Of a stretch of DNA of 64,000 bases, positions 36,110 through 44,680 are shown piece after piece. The notes under the pieces are model-generated. The model did not search any database and was not told the DNA's origin. It worked only from the letters and a program-made list of their open reading frames with translations. Source of the DNA: Bradyrhizobium rifense (GTDB taxonomy: Bacteria; Pseudomonadota; Alphaproteobacteria; Rhizobiales; Xanthobacteraceae); NCBI RefSeq assembly GCF_008123425.1, contig NZ_VSSS01000017.1:1-64000 (forward strand). The letters run 5' to 3'. The first letter of the stretch is position 1, and every line of letters starts with the position of its first letter. A program made the position numbers and the translations under genes.

Positions 36110-38091
36110 CTCTCGTGCCCTTTCCGCCCGGATGGTCTTGCAATGTCCAGCACTTGAAGCCAGATCTCCTGCATCCACTGAAACAGAGAAGAGGTGATCC
36201 CGAGGAAGCGTTGACGTATGCCGGCGCGAGGCGCGTCTGCAGCGCCGGCGGCAAATTCGCTCGCATCGCCATAGCCGTATTGCGCATGTTTCTTGAGATT
36301 GACCTGTGTCGCGATGGCCGCTGCAAAATCGCCGCGATCGTTGTCGAAGCGCCCGCAGTTGCGAAGGACGCCCAAGGCGTTCTGAGCGACCTCCCGCCTC
36401 GTGCTCCCCCATTTGACGACGAAGAGAAGCTTGTCGGCGATCGAGGGGAGCAACCGTGCTTCAATGGCTGCAAGGACGGGCGGACCATCAATGATCACGC
36501 AATCGTAGCGATCGCGCAGTTGGCGAATGAGTTCGGCGATCTGTTCGATGGCACTTACTGGGTCGAGCCGATAGCCGGGTATCCGAACGTAGTCGAAGCC
36601 GGCCTGAGGAATGTGCCGGATCGAGTCCGCCAGCGATCGGTTCGGTAGACCAACGATTTGGCGCTCGCCGGCGTTGTCGAACTCGGTAACGCGCATGCCT
36701 TTGTGAAGGTCGATGCCGATCAGGAGCGCACGCCGCCCAAGCAGGCCGACATAAGCCGATAGTCCCCGGGCGAGCGTGGTTTTCCCTTCGTCGGTGATGC
36801 TGGAGGTGATCAGGACCGTTTTCGCATGGCCTGGCTCGGCCAGACGTAACGTCGCGGCCGCGGACCGCAGCGCTTCCGCGTACGGAGAGAATGGCTCGAC
36901 CCGAATATAGTCTCCGGAGTCAGTCAGGTGGTCCGTGGGTATTTGCGGGACCAGACCGACGCAGGAGAGCCCGAACGCGTCGGCGATTTCTTTCTCGCTG
37001 CGCAGCGTCTTGTCGAGCCGGTCCTGGATGAGGGCGATGAAGCTCCCGCAGATGAGCGAGACGATCAAGGCGGGGAGCACGAACAGGATCGGATTCGGAG
37101 AACTCGGTCGCGATGGTGGAGAGGCAAGCGAGAGAATGCTGACGTCCGGGTTGACGAGCTCTTCCTGTTCGCGGATCTCCTTCTGGCGCTGGAGAAGACT
37201 TGCATAAAGCTGTGCGCTGGCGGCGGTTCGGCGTTCGAGTTCGCGTGGATCGGCGCCAGCCGCCTGTTCTTCGCCGCCGGCATTGCGGCCCGCATCGGCG
37301 CGCCGCTGGATTGCCTGGTGCAGGGCTGCGCTGCTCCGCTCGATGTCGGCCTTGACCGTCGCCATTCGTTCGTCAAGCCGGGCCAGTTCGCCGGCGGTGT
37401 AGGCTCGCTGCTGCTCGGCATTGCTCTGAACGTAGAGCTCGACGATCCGGTTGACGATGTCGGCGGCCCTGTCGGGGCTCGTCCACTGGAAGGTGACGTT
37501 GATGATGCGTGAGCGGCGTTCCTGGAGAACCTGCAGACGACGCTGGAGATCGTCGAATTTCAGGCCTGCATCGGCTCGCCTGTGATGGAAAAGCGGTCCA
37601 ATCCAGACACCCAGCCGTCGTTTGAGCTCCTTCAGGCCCAGCGGGCCGGCCTCGTCGGTCTCGGCCTGAGCAGGTTTCGGCGCGATGGCCGGATCCACTT
37701 CGACGTTGGACGCCAGCCCGCGAAACTTTGGATCGTTCCGAAAGCTGTCGAGAACGTGGCGCAGGTGATAGGGGGATGTCAGCATGGTCACCTGAGTGTC
37801 GACGGCCTGCTGGAGTGCCTCGGGACTCAAGGGAGTGCCGCCTTGAACCTGGACGACCTGCGCAGTCGCCGTATATTTTGGCGTGATGAGCACACCGGCG
37901 ATGCCGGCCAACATCGCTCCCACGCCTGCGATGGTGAGGATGAACTTGCTCCTCCGACGCAGGACCCCGATCACCTGCTGGAAGCCCGGGTCGGACGCGA
38001 TCGCAGGCTGGTCGTCTTGCCGCAGGCCTTCGAAGTCAGGCCTTAACGGTATGCTGTCGGCGATGAGACCCGTCTTATCCATCAATTGCAT
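36106..38091 (-). CDS. Wzc/ExoP-like polysaccharide co-polymerase
   Basis: The 661-residue protein has a Wzz domain at the N-terminus (helix about 50-72, then TPKYTATAQVVQVQGGTPLSP), a coiled coil (about 190-310) with a second membrane helix (LFVLPALIVSLICGSFIALI), then a cytoplasmic P-loop domain: VLITSSITDEGKTTLARGL and DCVIIDGPPVLA. The second Walker motif is altered: LLIGIDLHKG instead of the family's LLIDxDxR. Few tyrosines remain at the C-terminus. It probably controls chain length and export but may lack tyrosine kinase activity. Confidence 0.9.
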   Translation of the reverse strand: MQLMDKTGLIADSIPLRPDFEGLRQDDQPAIASDPGFQQVIGVLRRRSKFILTIAGVGAMLAGIAGVLITPKYTATAQVVQVQGGTPLSPEALQQAVDTQVTMLTSPYHLRHVLDSFRNDPKFRGLASNVEVDPAIAPKPAQAETDEAGPLGLKELKRRLGVWIGPLFHHRRADAGLKFDDLQRRLQVLQERRSRIINVTFQWTSPDRAADIVNRIVELYVQSNAEQQRAYTAGELARLDERMATVKADIERSSAALHQAIQRRADAGRNAGGEEQAAGADPRELERRTAASAQLYASLLQRQKEIREQEELVNPDVSILSLASPPSRPSSPNPILFVLPALIVSLICGSFIALIQDRLDKTLRSEKEIADAFGLSCVGLVPQIPTDHLTDSGDYIRVEPFSPYAEALRSAAATLRLAEPGHAKTVLITSSITDEGKTTLARGLSAYVGLLGRRALLIGIDLHKGMRVTEFDNAGERQIVGLPNRSLADSIRHIPQAGFDYVRIPGYRLDPVSAIEQIAELIRQLRDRYDCVIIDGPPVLAAIEARLLPSIADKLLFVVKWGSTRREVAQNALGVLRNCGRFDNDRGDFAAAIATQVNLKKHAQYGYGDASEFAAGAADAPRAGIRQRFLGITSSLFQWMQEIWLQVLDIARPSGRKGHER

Positions 38092-38124
38092 CCGTACCTC
38101 CCTGCCATCGGTCCATCCTCGCGA

Positions 38125-39582
38125 TCAGCTCGACCTCGAGCCCAGTTGGCTCGCGCCGTATGCGGGGCGCGGGCGTGCAAGAGATCGGCTCCATGCGTTC
38201 GCGAGGCGAGCATGGCCGCGCAATGCGTTGCTTCTGGCGATCGAGCGCAGCTGGTTCGCCAGCACCGGCTCTGCCACCAGGCAAACGGCGATCACAAACC
38301 AGAAGATGGGATGCCGAAGCAGGAAGGTGGCGATGGCGTAAATGCAGAGACCGCACAGCAATGCCGGCAAGCCTGCCCCACCGGTCGCGTAGGCGGACCT
38401 GAAAGCCGTTACCACGAGCCAGACGAAGCTCAAGACGACAAGCAGCCCACCCTGGGTAAATAGGTCGAGCATCGTGTTGTGCGCCTCAAAGTTCGGCACG
38501 AACGAGGGCTTGGGGTGTTCGACAAACTCGGGATGGACCATATCCAGCTTCCTCGCCGAGACGATGGAATTCGGAATTGCGAGATGCGGACCGGGGCCCA
38601 GGCCGAGCATGCCGGATTCGAACCCACGCCTAAGGGCCTGGCTCCAAAGCTCAAATCGCAATTCCGTCTTCTCTTTGGTTTGCTCGGGGTTGTCCCGCGC
38701 CATCGACTTGGCGAGGTCGCTGGCTTCGACCGCAATCGAATAGGCCAGAGGCGCCATCGAGATCACGAGCCCGGGCAAGGCCAGCACAATCACCCAGGCG
38801 AACGCTGAACGGAAGCTGATCTGCCTCACTCGCGAGAACAGCCAGGTTCGGCACTTGAGCGCCAGGAGGAGCGGGCCGGCCAGCACAAAAATGAGCGTAA
38901 ACGAATCGCTCCCGGTGATCCGGCCCGTGTAGACGGGGATGACGGCGCAGGCGAGAGCGCCCATCCTCGGGCCGAGTCTGGTGGACGTTTCGGCAAGGTG
39001 GAGCGATAGAAATCCAAGCACCATGCAGAGGACTGCAAGTTGATGCGGATTCGACGACCAGCCGCGGAATTGATCCCACCACATCGGGTCGACCGACGGT
39101 AGATCGTAGAGACCCCAGGCGTCGGCCAGTTGTGCGACAATAACAGGCGTGCCGAGTCCACACAGCAGCCAGGTGATGCGACGCAATCGGGCTTCGGGGT
39201 GCGGCCCGATCACGCTCAGGCAACTGATGGCGGCCAACAGGGGATAGGCCATGACGTCGTGTATGAACCAGACGGGATCGTGCTCGTCGCCGATGAGCTT
39301 TGCCGTCAGCGTTCCGAGGCTCTGCGCAAGGGTAAACAGCGACCAGAACAACAGCAGCCGCGACAGAGCCGGCGTCAGCACAATGCTGGCGCGTGCCGCT
39401 TCGCGGCCGAGTATGAGGGTCACCCAGATGATCAGACAAAGTTCGCCCGGTCCGACCGGCAGGCCCGCGACCCGCAATTGGGAAGCGGGTGTCAGCAGCA
39501 GCCCAAAAGCGAACAAGGTGTCCAGCATCATCGGCGCGTGTCCGTCTTCCGCACCTGGAGGCGTGAGCAAGCGTCGCGCCAT
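38125..39582 (-). CDS. Wzy/O-antigen-ligase-like membrane protein
   Basis: The 485-residue protein has about 12 membrane helices and a large periplasmic loop containing SGMLGLGPGPHLAIPNS and EAHNTMLDLFTQGGLLVVL (about residues 330-385). The EAHN plus helix pattern is typical of O-antigen polymerases and ligases (Wzy_C-like). It probably polymerises repeat units at the periplasmic face. I chose ATG 39582 with GGGAAG 8 bases upstream. It lies between the secreted TIM-barrel gene and the Wzc-like gene. Confidence 0.85.
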   Translation of the reverse strand: MARRLLTPPGAEDGHAPMMLDTLFAFGLLLTPASQLRVAGLPVGPGELCLIIWVTLILGREAARASIVLTPALSRLLLFWSLFTLAQSLGTLTAKLIGDEHDPVWFIHDVMAYPLLAAISCLSVIGPHPEARLRRITWLLCGLGTPVIVAQLADAWGLYDLPSVDPMWWDQFRGWSSNPHQLAVLCMVLGFLSLHLAETSTRLGPRMGALACAVIPVYTGRITGSDSFTLIFVLAGPLLLALKCRTWLFSRVRQISFRSAFAWVIVLALPGLVISMAPLAYSIAVEASDLAKSMARDNPEQTKEKTELRFELWSQALRRGFESGMLGLGPGPHLAIPNSIVSARKLDMVHPEFVEHPKPSFVPNFEAHNTMLDLFTQGGLLVVLSFVWLVVTAFRSAYATGGAGLPALLCGLCIYAIATFLLRHPIFWFVIAVCLVAEPVLANQLRSIARSNALRGHARLANAWSRSLARPRPAYGASQLGSRSS

Positions 39583-39632
39583 TGACGTGCTTCCCGTTTG
39601 CCTCCCGGTCGGTCCGTCTCCATGGCAAGCCC

Positions 39633-40544
39633 TCAATTCGTCCGGTTCAGAGCGATTGGGTTTTGATTGCGGCGCAAGAACACCGCCTGCAACTCCGGCG
39701 ACCCCGCGAGGGCCGAATCTCCATTCTGCGATCCCCAGCTATAGGCGAAGTCGAAGACGGGGGCCGGTATGAGCGCGTCCCAGCGGGCCAATATCTGTTG
39801 CATCTGACTTGCGCTCGGCAGCACGTATCGGCCGCCGCCGTCATCCATCCAGCGGCCGCCGCCAAAGGTCTGGTAGACCGGGACCATGTTGTCGCGGGGC
39901 ACTCCGGCGGATTCGGCCGCAGCGACATAGCGATCGACCTGGTGATAGTCGCAGCCATTCAACTCGGTTCGGCACGGATAGGGATCGATTCCAAACAGGT
40001 CGACATGTGAATTGGCGAGGTTGTAGGTGTCCTTGAAGGATGGTGTCCGCGACGACGTCATCGTCATGAGCAGGATGAATGTCTTCGCGCCAGGCACGTT
40101 GGCATGTATCCAGTCCGACTCGGCCTTCAGATTGTCAGCCTTGCAGAGCGGGAAATGCTGCCCGGTTGGATCCGGATCGTCCATCAAGTAGAAGCCGAAC
40201 AGTTTTTCATTGCCGATGAACGGGCGGACGGCGTTCAGGAATTTTGTATCCACGCCGTTGCATTGGCCGATCCATACGAGGCCCCTGACGCCGTCAGGCA
40301 GAGAGTCCAACTGCGCCGGGCTACTGACGTCCGCCAGATTGAAGCCGGCGGCGGCGGGAAGGTAGCTCCCAGCGGGGTCGAAGTTGCCGTTGGAGGCGAA
40401 GTGCAGCGCTGCTCTGGAATTGGCGCGCGTCGGCGCGTCGAAGGCCACGCCCTGCAGGAGCAATGCGCCGGTGGCTAGTAGAGATGCCACCGCAAACCAC
40501 GCTACATATGGCGCACGTGCATATGTCCTTACAGGACGCCGCAT
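39633..40544 (-). CDS. Secreted TIM-barrel protein, paralogue of 22726-23907
   Basis: The 303-residue protein has an N-terminal membrane helix or signal (about residues 13-34, VAWFAVASLLATGALLLQGVA). The rest follows the product of 22726-23907 element by element: GFNLADVSS, LFGFYLMDDPDPTG, NVPGAKTFILLM, HVDLFGIDPYPCRTE, YQTFGGGRWMDD and YSWGSQNGD. The DEP element of the first copy is DDP here. It lacks the linker and His tail. As it is inside a Wzx/Wzy operon, a role in trimming or binding the polysaccharide is plausible (inference). Confidence 0.78.
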   Translation of the reverse strand: MRRPVRTYARAPYVAWFAVASLLATGALLLQGVAFDAPTRANSRAALHFASNGNFDPAGSYLPAAAGFNLADVSSPAQLDSLPDGVRGLVWIGQCNGVDTKFLNAVRPFIGNEKLFGFYLMDDPDPTGQHFPLCKADNLKAESDWIHANVPGAKTFILLMTMTSSRTPSFKDTYNLANSHVDLFGIDPYPCRTELNGCDYHQVDRYVAAAESAGVPRDNMVPVYQTFGGGRWMDDGGGRYVLPSASQMQQILARWDALIPAPVFDFAYSWGSQNGDSALAGSPELQAVFLRRNQNPIALNRTN

Positions 40545-40589
40545 GTCGCATCCTCGCTCGTCGATCCGAGCCTTCCATTGCTGAGTGGG

Positions 40590-41831
40590 CTAGTGGCGCG
40601 CACGGTCAATCAACTTCCTGTAAAGGGCGGCATGATCAGCGACGACAGTCGCCAGGGAGAATTCCTGCCTGACATGCTTGGCGGCGCGATCGGCCATGAC
40701 GCGCCCCTTCTCTCGGTTCTCGAGCAGATAGAGGATTTTTGCGGCCAATACCGGCGGCGCTCCAGGAGGTGCCAGGAAACCATTCCATCCGTCGCGAATG
40801 ACTTCAGCGCAGCCCGGCATGGTCGTCGTCACGATTGGTGCGCCGGCGAGGGCCGCCTCGAGGAGGACTCGCGGCACGCCTTCGCGGTACTCGGTCGGAA
40901 ACGCGAATACATCTGCGAGCCTGAGCAAGGCCGGGATATCCGATCTTGATCCGATCGCCTTCACATAGGGAGCATGTCGATCGATCTCGGCTTGCGAAAT
41001 GGCGAGGGGGCCTTCGGATTCACGGGGCCCGACAAGCAGGAAGCGCACATTGGGACGCACCTGGTGCACCCGCGCGGCCGCATCGAGCAGCGCTGGAATA
41101 CCCTTCTGCCTCGTCATCCGCGTCACGGTCATCACGATTTCGGCGTCGCCAAGCCCAAGTTCCTGGCGGAGCTGGGCTGGCGAAGGTCCTGACATCAGTG
41201 CGCGATCGAAACCGTCGACATCGACGCCGGCGCCTCGGATCAGAACCGGCATCTTTCCCGCTATCCCGTGACGTTCGAAAAATGCGCGATCATCGCTGAT
41301 TTCAAACACCGTGGCCGCAGTCGTGCGAGCCGCGAGCTTATGGAGCGCGCGATACACGGGACGCAGCGTCAGGGCGAGGGGAGAGCGCGACGAGTAGAGG
41401 AAAGCACGTCCATTGATCGTGCGAATGGCCAATACGCCGGGAGCGCTTCGCGCAGCCAGAGGCAGGTAGATCGATGGTTTGGTGTCGAAGCTTTGCGCAA
41501 GGTCAGGCTGTTCCTCGACCAGGATCTTCGCTAGGCTCTTGATTGACGCCAGGTCGGCGCGCGGGTTCACGAACCGGTCGAACTTGAACCCCCGATAGCG
41601 GATGCCCGCGTGCACAAATGGTGCGGGATCGCCGCTTCCGACCGCGGTGATGCGGAAGCCGTGGTCGCGCAGCGCGCACATGGCGGGAATCCGAAGGTGA
41701 TGATCTTCGCCTCCGATATAAAGAAGGTGCGGCTGTAGCGGATCGCGCTGGTCCCTCCAGATTCCATTTGGTTCGTCACCAACGAGGTGAGAACTGTCCA
41801 TGGTCTCGCTGTCCAGCCGTGGTCTCAACAT
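40590..41831 (-). CDS. GT4-type glycosyltransferase
   Basis: The 413-residue product has a two-domain GT-B pattern: an N-terminal domain with HLLYIGGEDHHLRIPAM, and a C-terminal domain with EIVMTVTRMTRQKGIPALLDAAARV, FAFPTEYREGVPRVLLEAALAGAPIV and a GCAEVIRDG element typical of GT4. It transfers a sugar during repeat-unit assembly; donor and acceptor are unknown. I chose ATG 41831 with AGGAG at 9 bases; upstream and downstream ATGs are possible. It is the first gene of the seven-gene operon, and the only glycosyltransferase in it. Confidence 0.85.
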   Translation of the reverse strand: MLRPRLDSETMDSSHLVGDEPNGIWRDQRDPLQPHLLYIGGEDHHLRIPAMCALRDHGFRITAVGSGDPAPFVHAGIRYRGFKFDRFVNPRADLASIKSLAKILVEEQPDLAQSFDTKPSIYLPLAARSAPGVLAIRTINGRAFLYSSRSPLALTLRPVYRALHKLAARTTAATVFEISDDRAFFERHGIAGKMPVLIRGAGVDVDGFDRALMSGPSPAQLRQELGLGDAEIVMTVTRMTRQKGIPALLDAAARVHQVRPNVRFLLVGPRESEGPLAISQAEIDRHAPYVKAIGSRSDIPALLRLADVFAFPTEYREGVPRVLLEAALAGAPIVTTTMPGCAEVIRDGWNGFLAPPGAPPVLAAKILYLLENREKGRVMADRAAKHVRQEFSLATVVADHAALYRKLIDRARH

Positions 41832-42436
41832 ACGTCCAGCTCCTGTACTCGACATCGTTGGCTTCTTGGCAAAGCCCGGCAGCCTGTCGCCAAGGGAGAA
41901 CCGCATCATCCCCATCCCTCGATCGAACGACGCCCGCTCGAGAGCTCCGACATCCGCAGGGAAGCGCCGTTTTCACGTTGCAACCTAGAGAGTTGTCAGT
42001 GATCCACTCCTATCACGGTGGGTGCGAGAGCCTATTCGAATAAAGGGGTAATCACATGACTGCGCGATCTGCTGTTTCTCGTTGCGATTTGCGATGCGGC
42101 GAATCTGAGCGGGGACTCGTTCTTCCCGGTGGCGTGCTCTCAGGAAGAATTTGATCATCGGTGTCCGATGACTGCCTGAACGGAGTCTGGACCGCCTGGC
42201 GCGGTTCTTTTGCGGAAGGCCGGACAAGAAAGCCGAAACGGCAACGGGCCGCTAGCTCCTTTGGAGTACCTCGCAGCGTAACGGCAAATCCGGGCAAATT
42301 GCCCTGCGGCACTCCTCTCCTGCGGCGGCGACAGCGCCGGCTTCTCGCGAGGCAAACATCGATGCGTACTTCCGGGCTACCTATTTAGGTTTAGGGAGGC
42401 GGCGCGTGTACCGCGCATTAGCCGTACGAATGATCC
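41832..42436. other. Divergent gap before second type I secretion operon
   Basis: This 605 bp gap lies between the glycosyltransferase gene and the HlyB-like gene. It probably contains promoters for both directions. Only short frames occur, none with a recognisable product. No palindromic operator was obvious to me. Confidence 0.5.
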
Positions 42437-44680
42437 GTGAGCGGGGCTAGTGTCTTGCCCGAAGGGCTCCTGCAGCAGCGGACAGTCGGCATTCAGAGCG
42501 GACTTGGTGAAATCGATCGCGCGATGCTGGCGGACCAGATGTGGGATGGTCGTGAAATGGTGTCTGCAGGGGAATCAGGGATTTTCTCGCTGGTCCTGTT
42601 GCTCCGGCTGCATGGTATTGCGGCCGACGAGCAGCAACTCTGCCACCGATTGGGCACGCGCCAGATCGGGGTGACCGAGATGTTGCGATGCGCTAAGGCC
42701 TTCGGCCTCAAGGCGCGCACGATTAGAACCGGCTGGGCGCGTCTTCCCCGCATCGCCTTGCCGGGTATCGCGGTGCTCAACCAAGGCGGCTTCCTCCTAG
42801 TGGGCAAGGCGGACGGGGACGAGGTGTTGGTTCAGCGTCCCTCGGACCCCCGTCCGCTCAAGTTAACGCGAGCCGAATTCGAGGCGATCTGGGACGGCCG
42901 CCTGGTCTTGATGGCGCGCCGGGCATCACTTTCGGATCTCTCCCGCCGGTTCGACTTCACCTGGTTTCTCGGCGCGATCCAGAAATATCGTCACCTCCTG
43001 GGAGAAGTACTGGTCGCATCCTTCTTCCTCCAGGTCTTCGCGCTCATCAGTCCGCTGTTCTTTCAAGTGATCATCGACAAGGTGCTCGTTCATCGCGGCA
43101 TTAGCACGCTGGAAGTCCTGGTGATCGGACTGGCTGCGATAGCTGTGTTCGAAGCCATTCTGGGCACCTTGCGCACCTACCTCTTTTCTCACACGACCAA
43201 TCGCATCGACGTCGAACTCGGTGCGCGGCTCTACCACCATCTGGTCTCGTTGCCGCTGATGTATTTCCAGGCGCGCCGCGTTGGTGACTCGGTGGCCCGC
43301 GTTCAGGAGCTGGAAAATATCCGCAACTTCCTGACGAGCTCGGCGCTGACCTTCATCATCGATTTCATGTTCACCGCCGTTTTCATCGCGGTGATGTTTA
43401 TCTACTCGCCGATGCTGACGTTGATCGTGCTGGCGGCGTTCCCGTTCTACCTGGGCATTTCGGCGATTGCGACGCCGCTGTTCCGTGAGCGCCTGGATGA
43501 AAAGTTTCGGCGCGGAGCAGAAAATCAGGCTTTCCTGGTCGAGAGCATAACGGGCGTGCAAACGTTGAAGGCCCTGGCGGTCGAGCCCCAAATGAACAGG
43601 CGCTGGGAGGAGCAGCTTGCCGGCTATGTGTCCGCGAGCTTTCGGGTCGTGAGCCTCGGCAATGTGGCAAGCCAGGCGGTGCAATTGGTAAGCCATCTGG
43701 TGACGGTCGCGGTACTGTTTTTCGGTGCGAAGCTGGTGATCGAAGGCGGCCTGACCGTCGGTGAATTGGTGGCCTTCAACATGCTGGCAAACCGCGTGAA
43801 CATGCCGGTATTGCGCATTGCCCAGATCTGGCAGGACTTCCACCAGGTTCGCCTGTCCGTCGAGCGGCTGGGCGACATCCTCAATACGCGGCCGGAGCCG
43901 ACCATCAGCGTGGGGCGCGCCGTGCTTCCGCCGATTCGGGGCGCCGTCACATTCGATCACGTCGGATTTCGCTATCGCGTCGACGGGTCTGAAACGTTGC
44001 ACGACGTCAGCTTCCATGTTCCGGCCGGTCAGGTGGTCGGTATCGTCGGTCCGTCCGGCTCGGGCAAGAGCACCCTGACCAAGCTCATCGAGCGACTATA
44101 CGTGCCGGAAAGCGGCCGGGTTCTGGTCGATGGCGTCGATCTGGCCATGACGGATGCGGCCTGGTTGCGGCGGCAGGTGGGCGTCGTCCTGCAGGAGGAC
44201 GTGCTTTTCAACCGGACCGTGGCCGAGAATATCGCGCTCGCCGATCCCGCCATGCCGATGCAGCGGATCGTCGATGCGGCCAAGCTTGCCGGCGCACACG
44301 AGTTCATACTCGAGCTTCCTGAGGGCTACGATACGATGGTCGGCGAGCGCGGGTGCAGCCTTTCGGGCGGCCAGCGGCAGCGCATCGCGATCGCCCGCGC
44401 CCTCGTCAATGATCCCCGTGTTTTGATTTTCGACGAGGCCACCAGCGCGCTCGACTACGAAAGCGAGCGCATCATCCAGGACAACATGCGACGTATTTGT
44501 GATGGGCGCACCGTCTTCATCATCGCTCACCGGCTTTCCACGGTGCGGCGGGCAAATCGCATCATCACCATCGATCGCGGGCGGATCGTGGAGGACGGCA
44601 CTCACGACGAGCTGATCCGTTCGAACGGGCGCTATGCGAACCTGCATTTGCTACAGGCAGGCACCCATGACGGCCGCTAG
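42437..44680 (+). CDS. Type I secretion ABC transporter with C39-like domain (HlyB-like)
   Basis: The 747-residue protein has a C39-peptidase-like domain at about residues 38-160: SAGESGIFSLVLLLRLHGI lacks the catalytic Cys, as in HlyB. A membrane domain follows (about 170-450), then a nucleotide-binding domain with GPSGSGKST, LSGGQRQRIAIARAL and VLIFDEATSALDYESE. A C39-like domain without catalytic Cys binds RTX-type substrates without cleaving them. The GTG start at 42437 has no strong ribosome site. It overlaps the following HlyD-like gene by 14 bp. The substrate may be the giant protein at 57883 or an RTX-type protein outside the window. Confidence 0.92.
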   Translation: MSGASVLPEGLLQQRTVGIQSGLGEIDRAMLADQMWDGREMVSAGESGIFSLVLLLRLHGIAADEQQLCHRLGTRQIGVTEMLRCAKAFGLKARTIRTGWARLPRIALPGIAVLNQGGFLLVGKADGDEVLVQRPSDPRPLKLTRAEFEAIWDGRLVLMARRASLSDLSRRFDFTWFLGAIQKYRHLLGEVLVASFFLQVFALISPLFFQVIIDKVLVHRGISTLEVLVIGLAAIAVFEAILGTLRTYLFSHTTNRIDVELGARLYHHLVSLPLMYFQARRVGDSVARVQELENIRNFLTSSALTFIIDFMFTAVFIAVMFIYSPMLTLIVLAAFPFYLGISAIATPLFRERLDEKFRRGAENQAFLVESITGVQTLKALAVEPQMNRRWEEQLAGYVSASFRVVSLGNVASQAVQLVSHLVTVAVLFFGAKLVIEGGLTVGELVAFNMLANRVNMPVLRIAQIWQDFHQVRLSVERLGDILNTRPEPTISVGRAVLPPIRGAVTFDHVGFRYRVDGSETLHDVSFHVPAGQVVGIVGPSGSGKSTLTKLIERLYVPESGRVLVDGVDLAMTDAAWLRRQVGVVLQEDVLFNRTVAENIALADPAMPMQRIVDAAKLAGAHEFILELPEGYDTMVGERGCSLSGGQRQRIAIARALVNDPRVLIFDEATSALDYESERIIQDNMRRICDGRTVFIIAHRLSTVRRANRIITIDRGRIVEDGTHDELIRSNGRYANLHLLQAGTHDGR

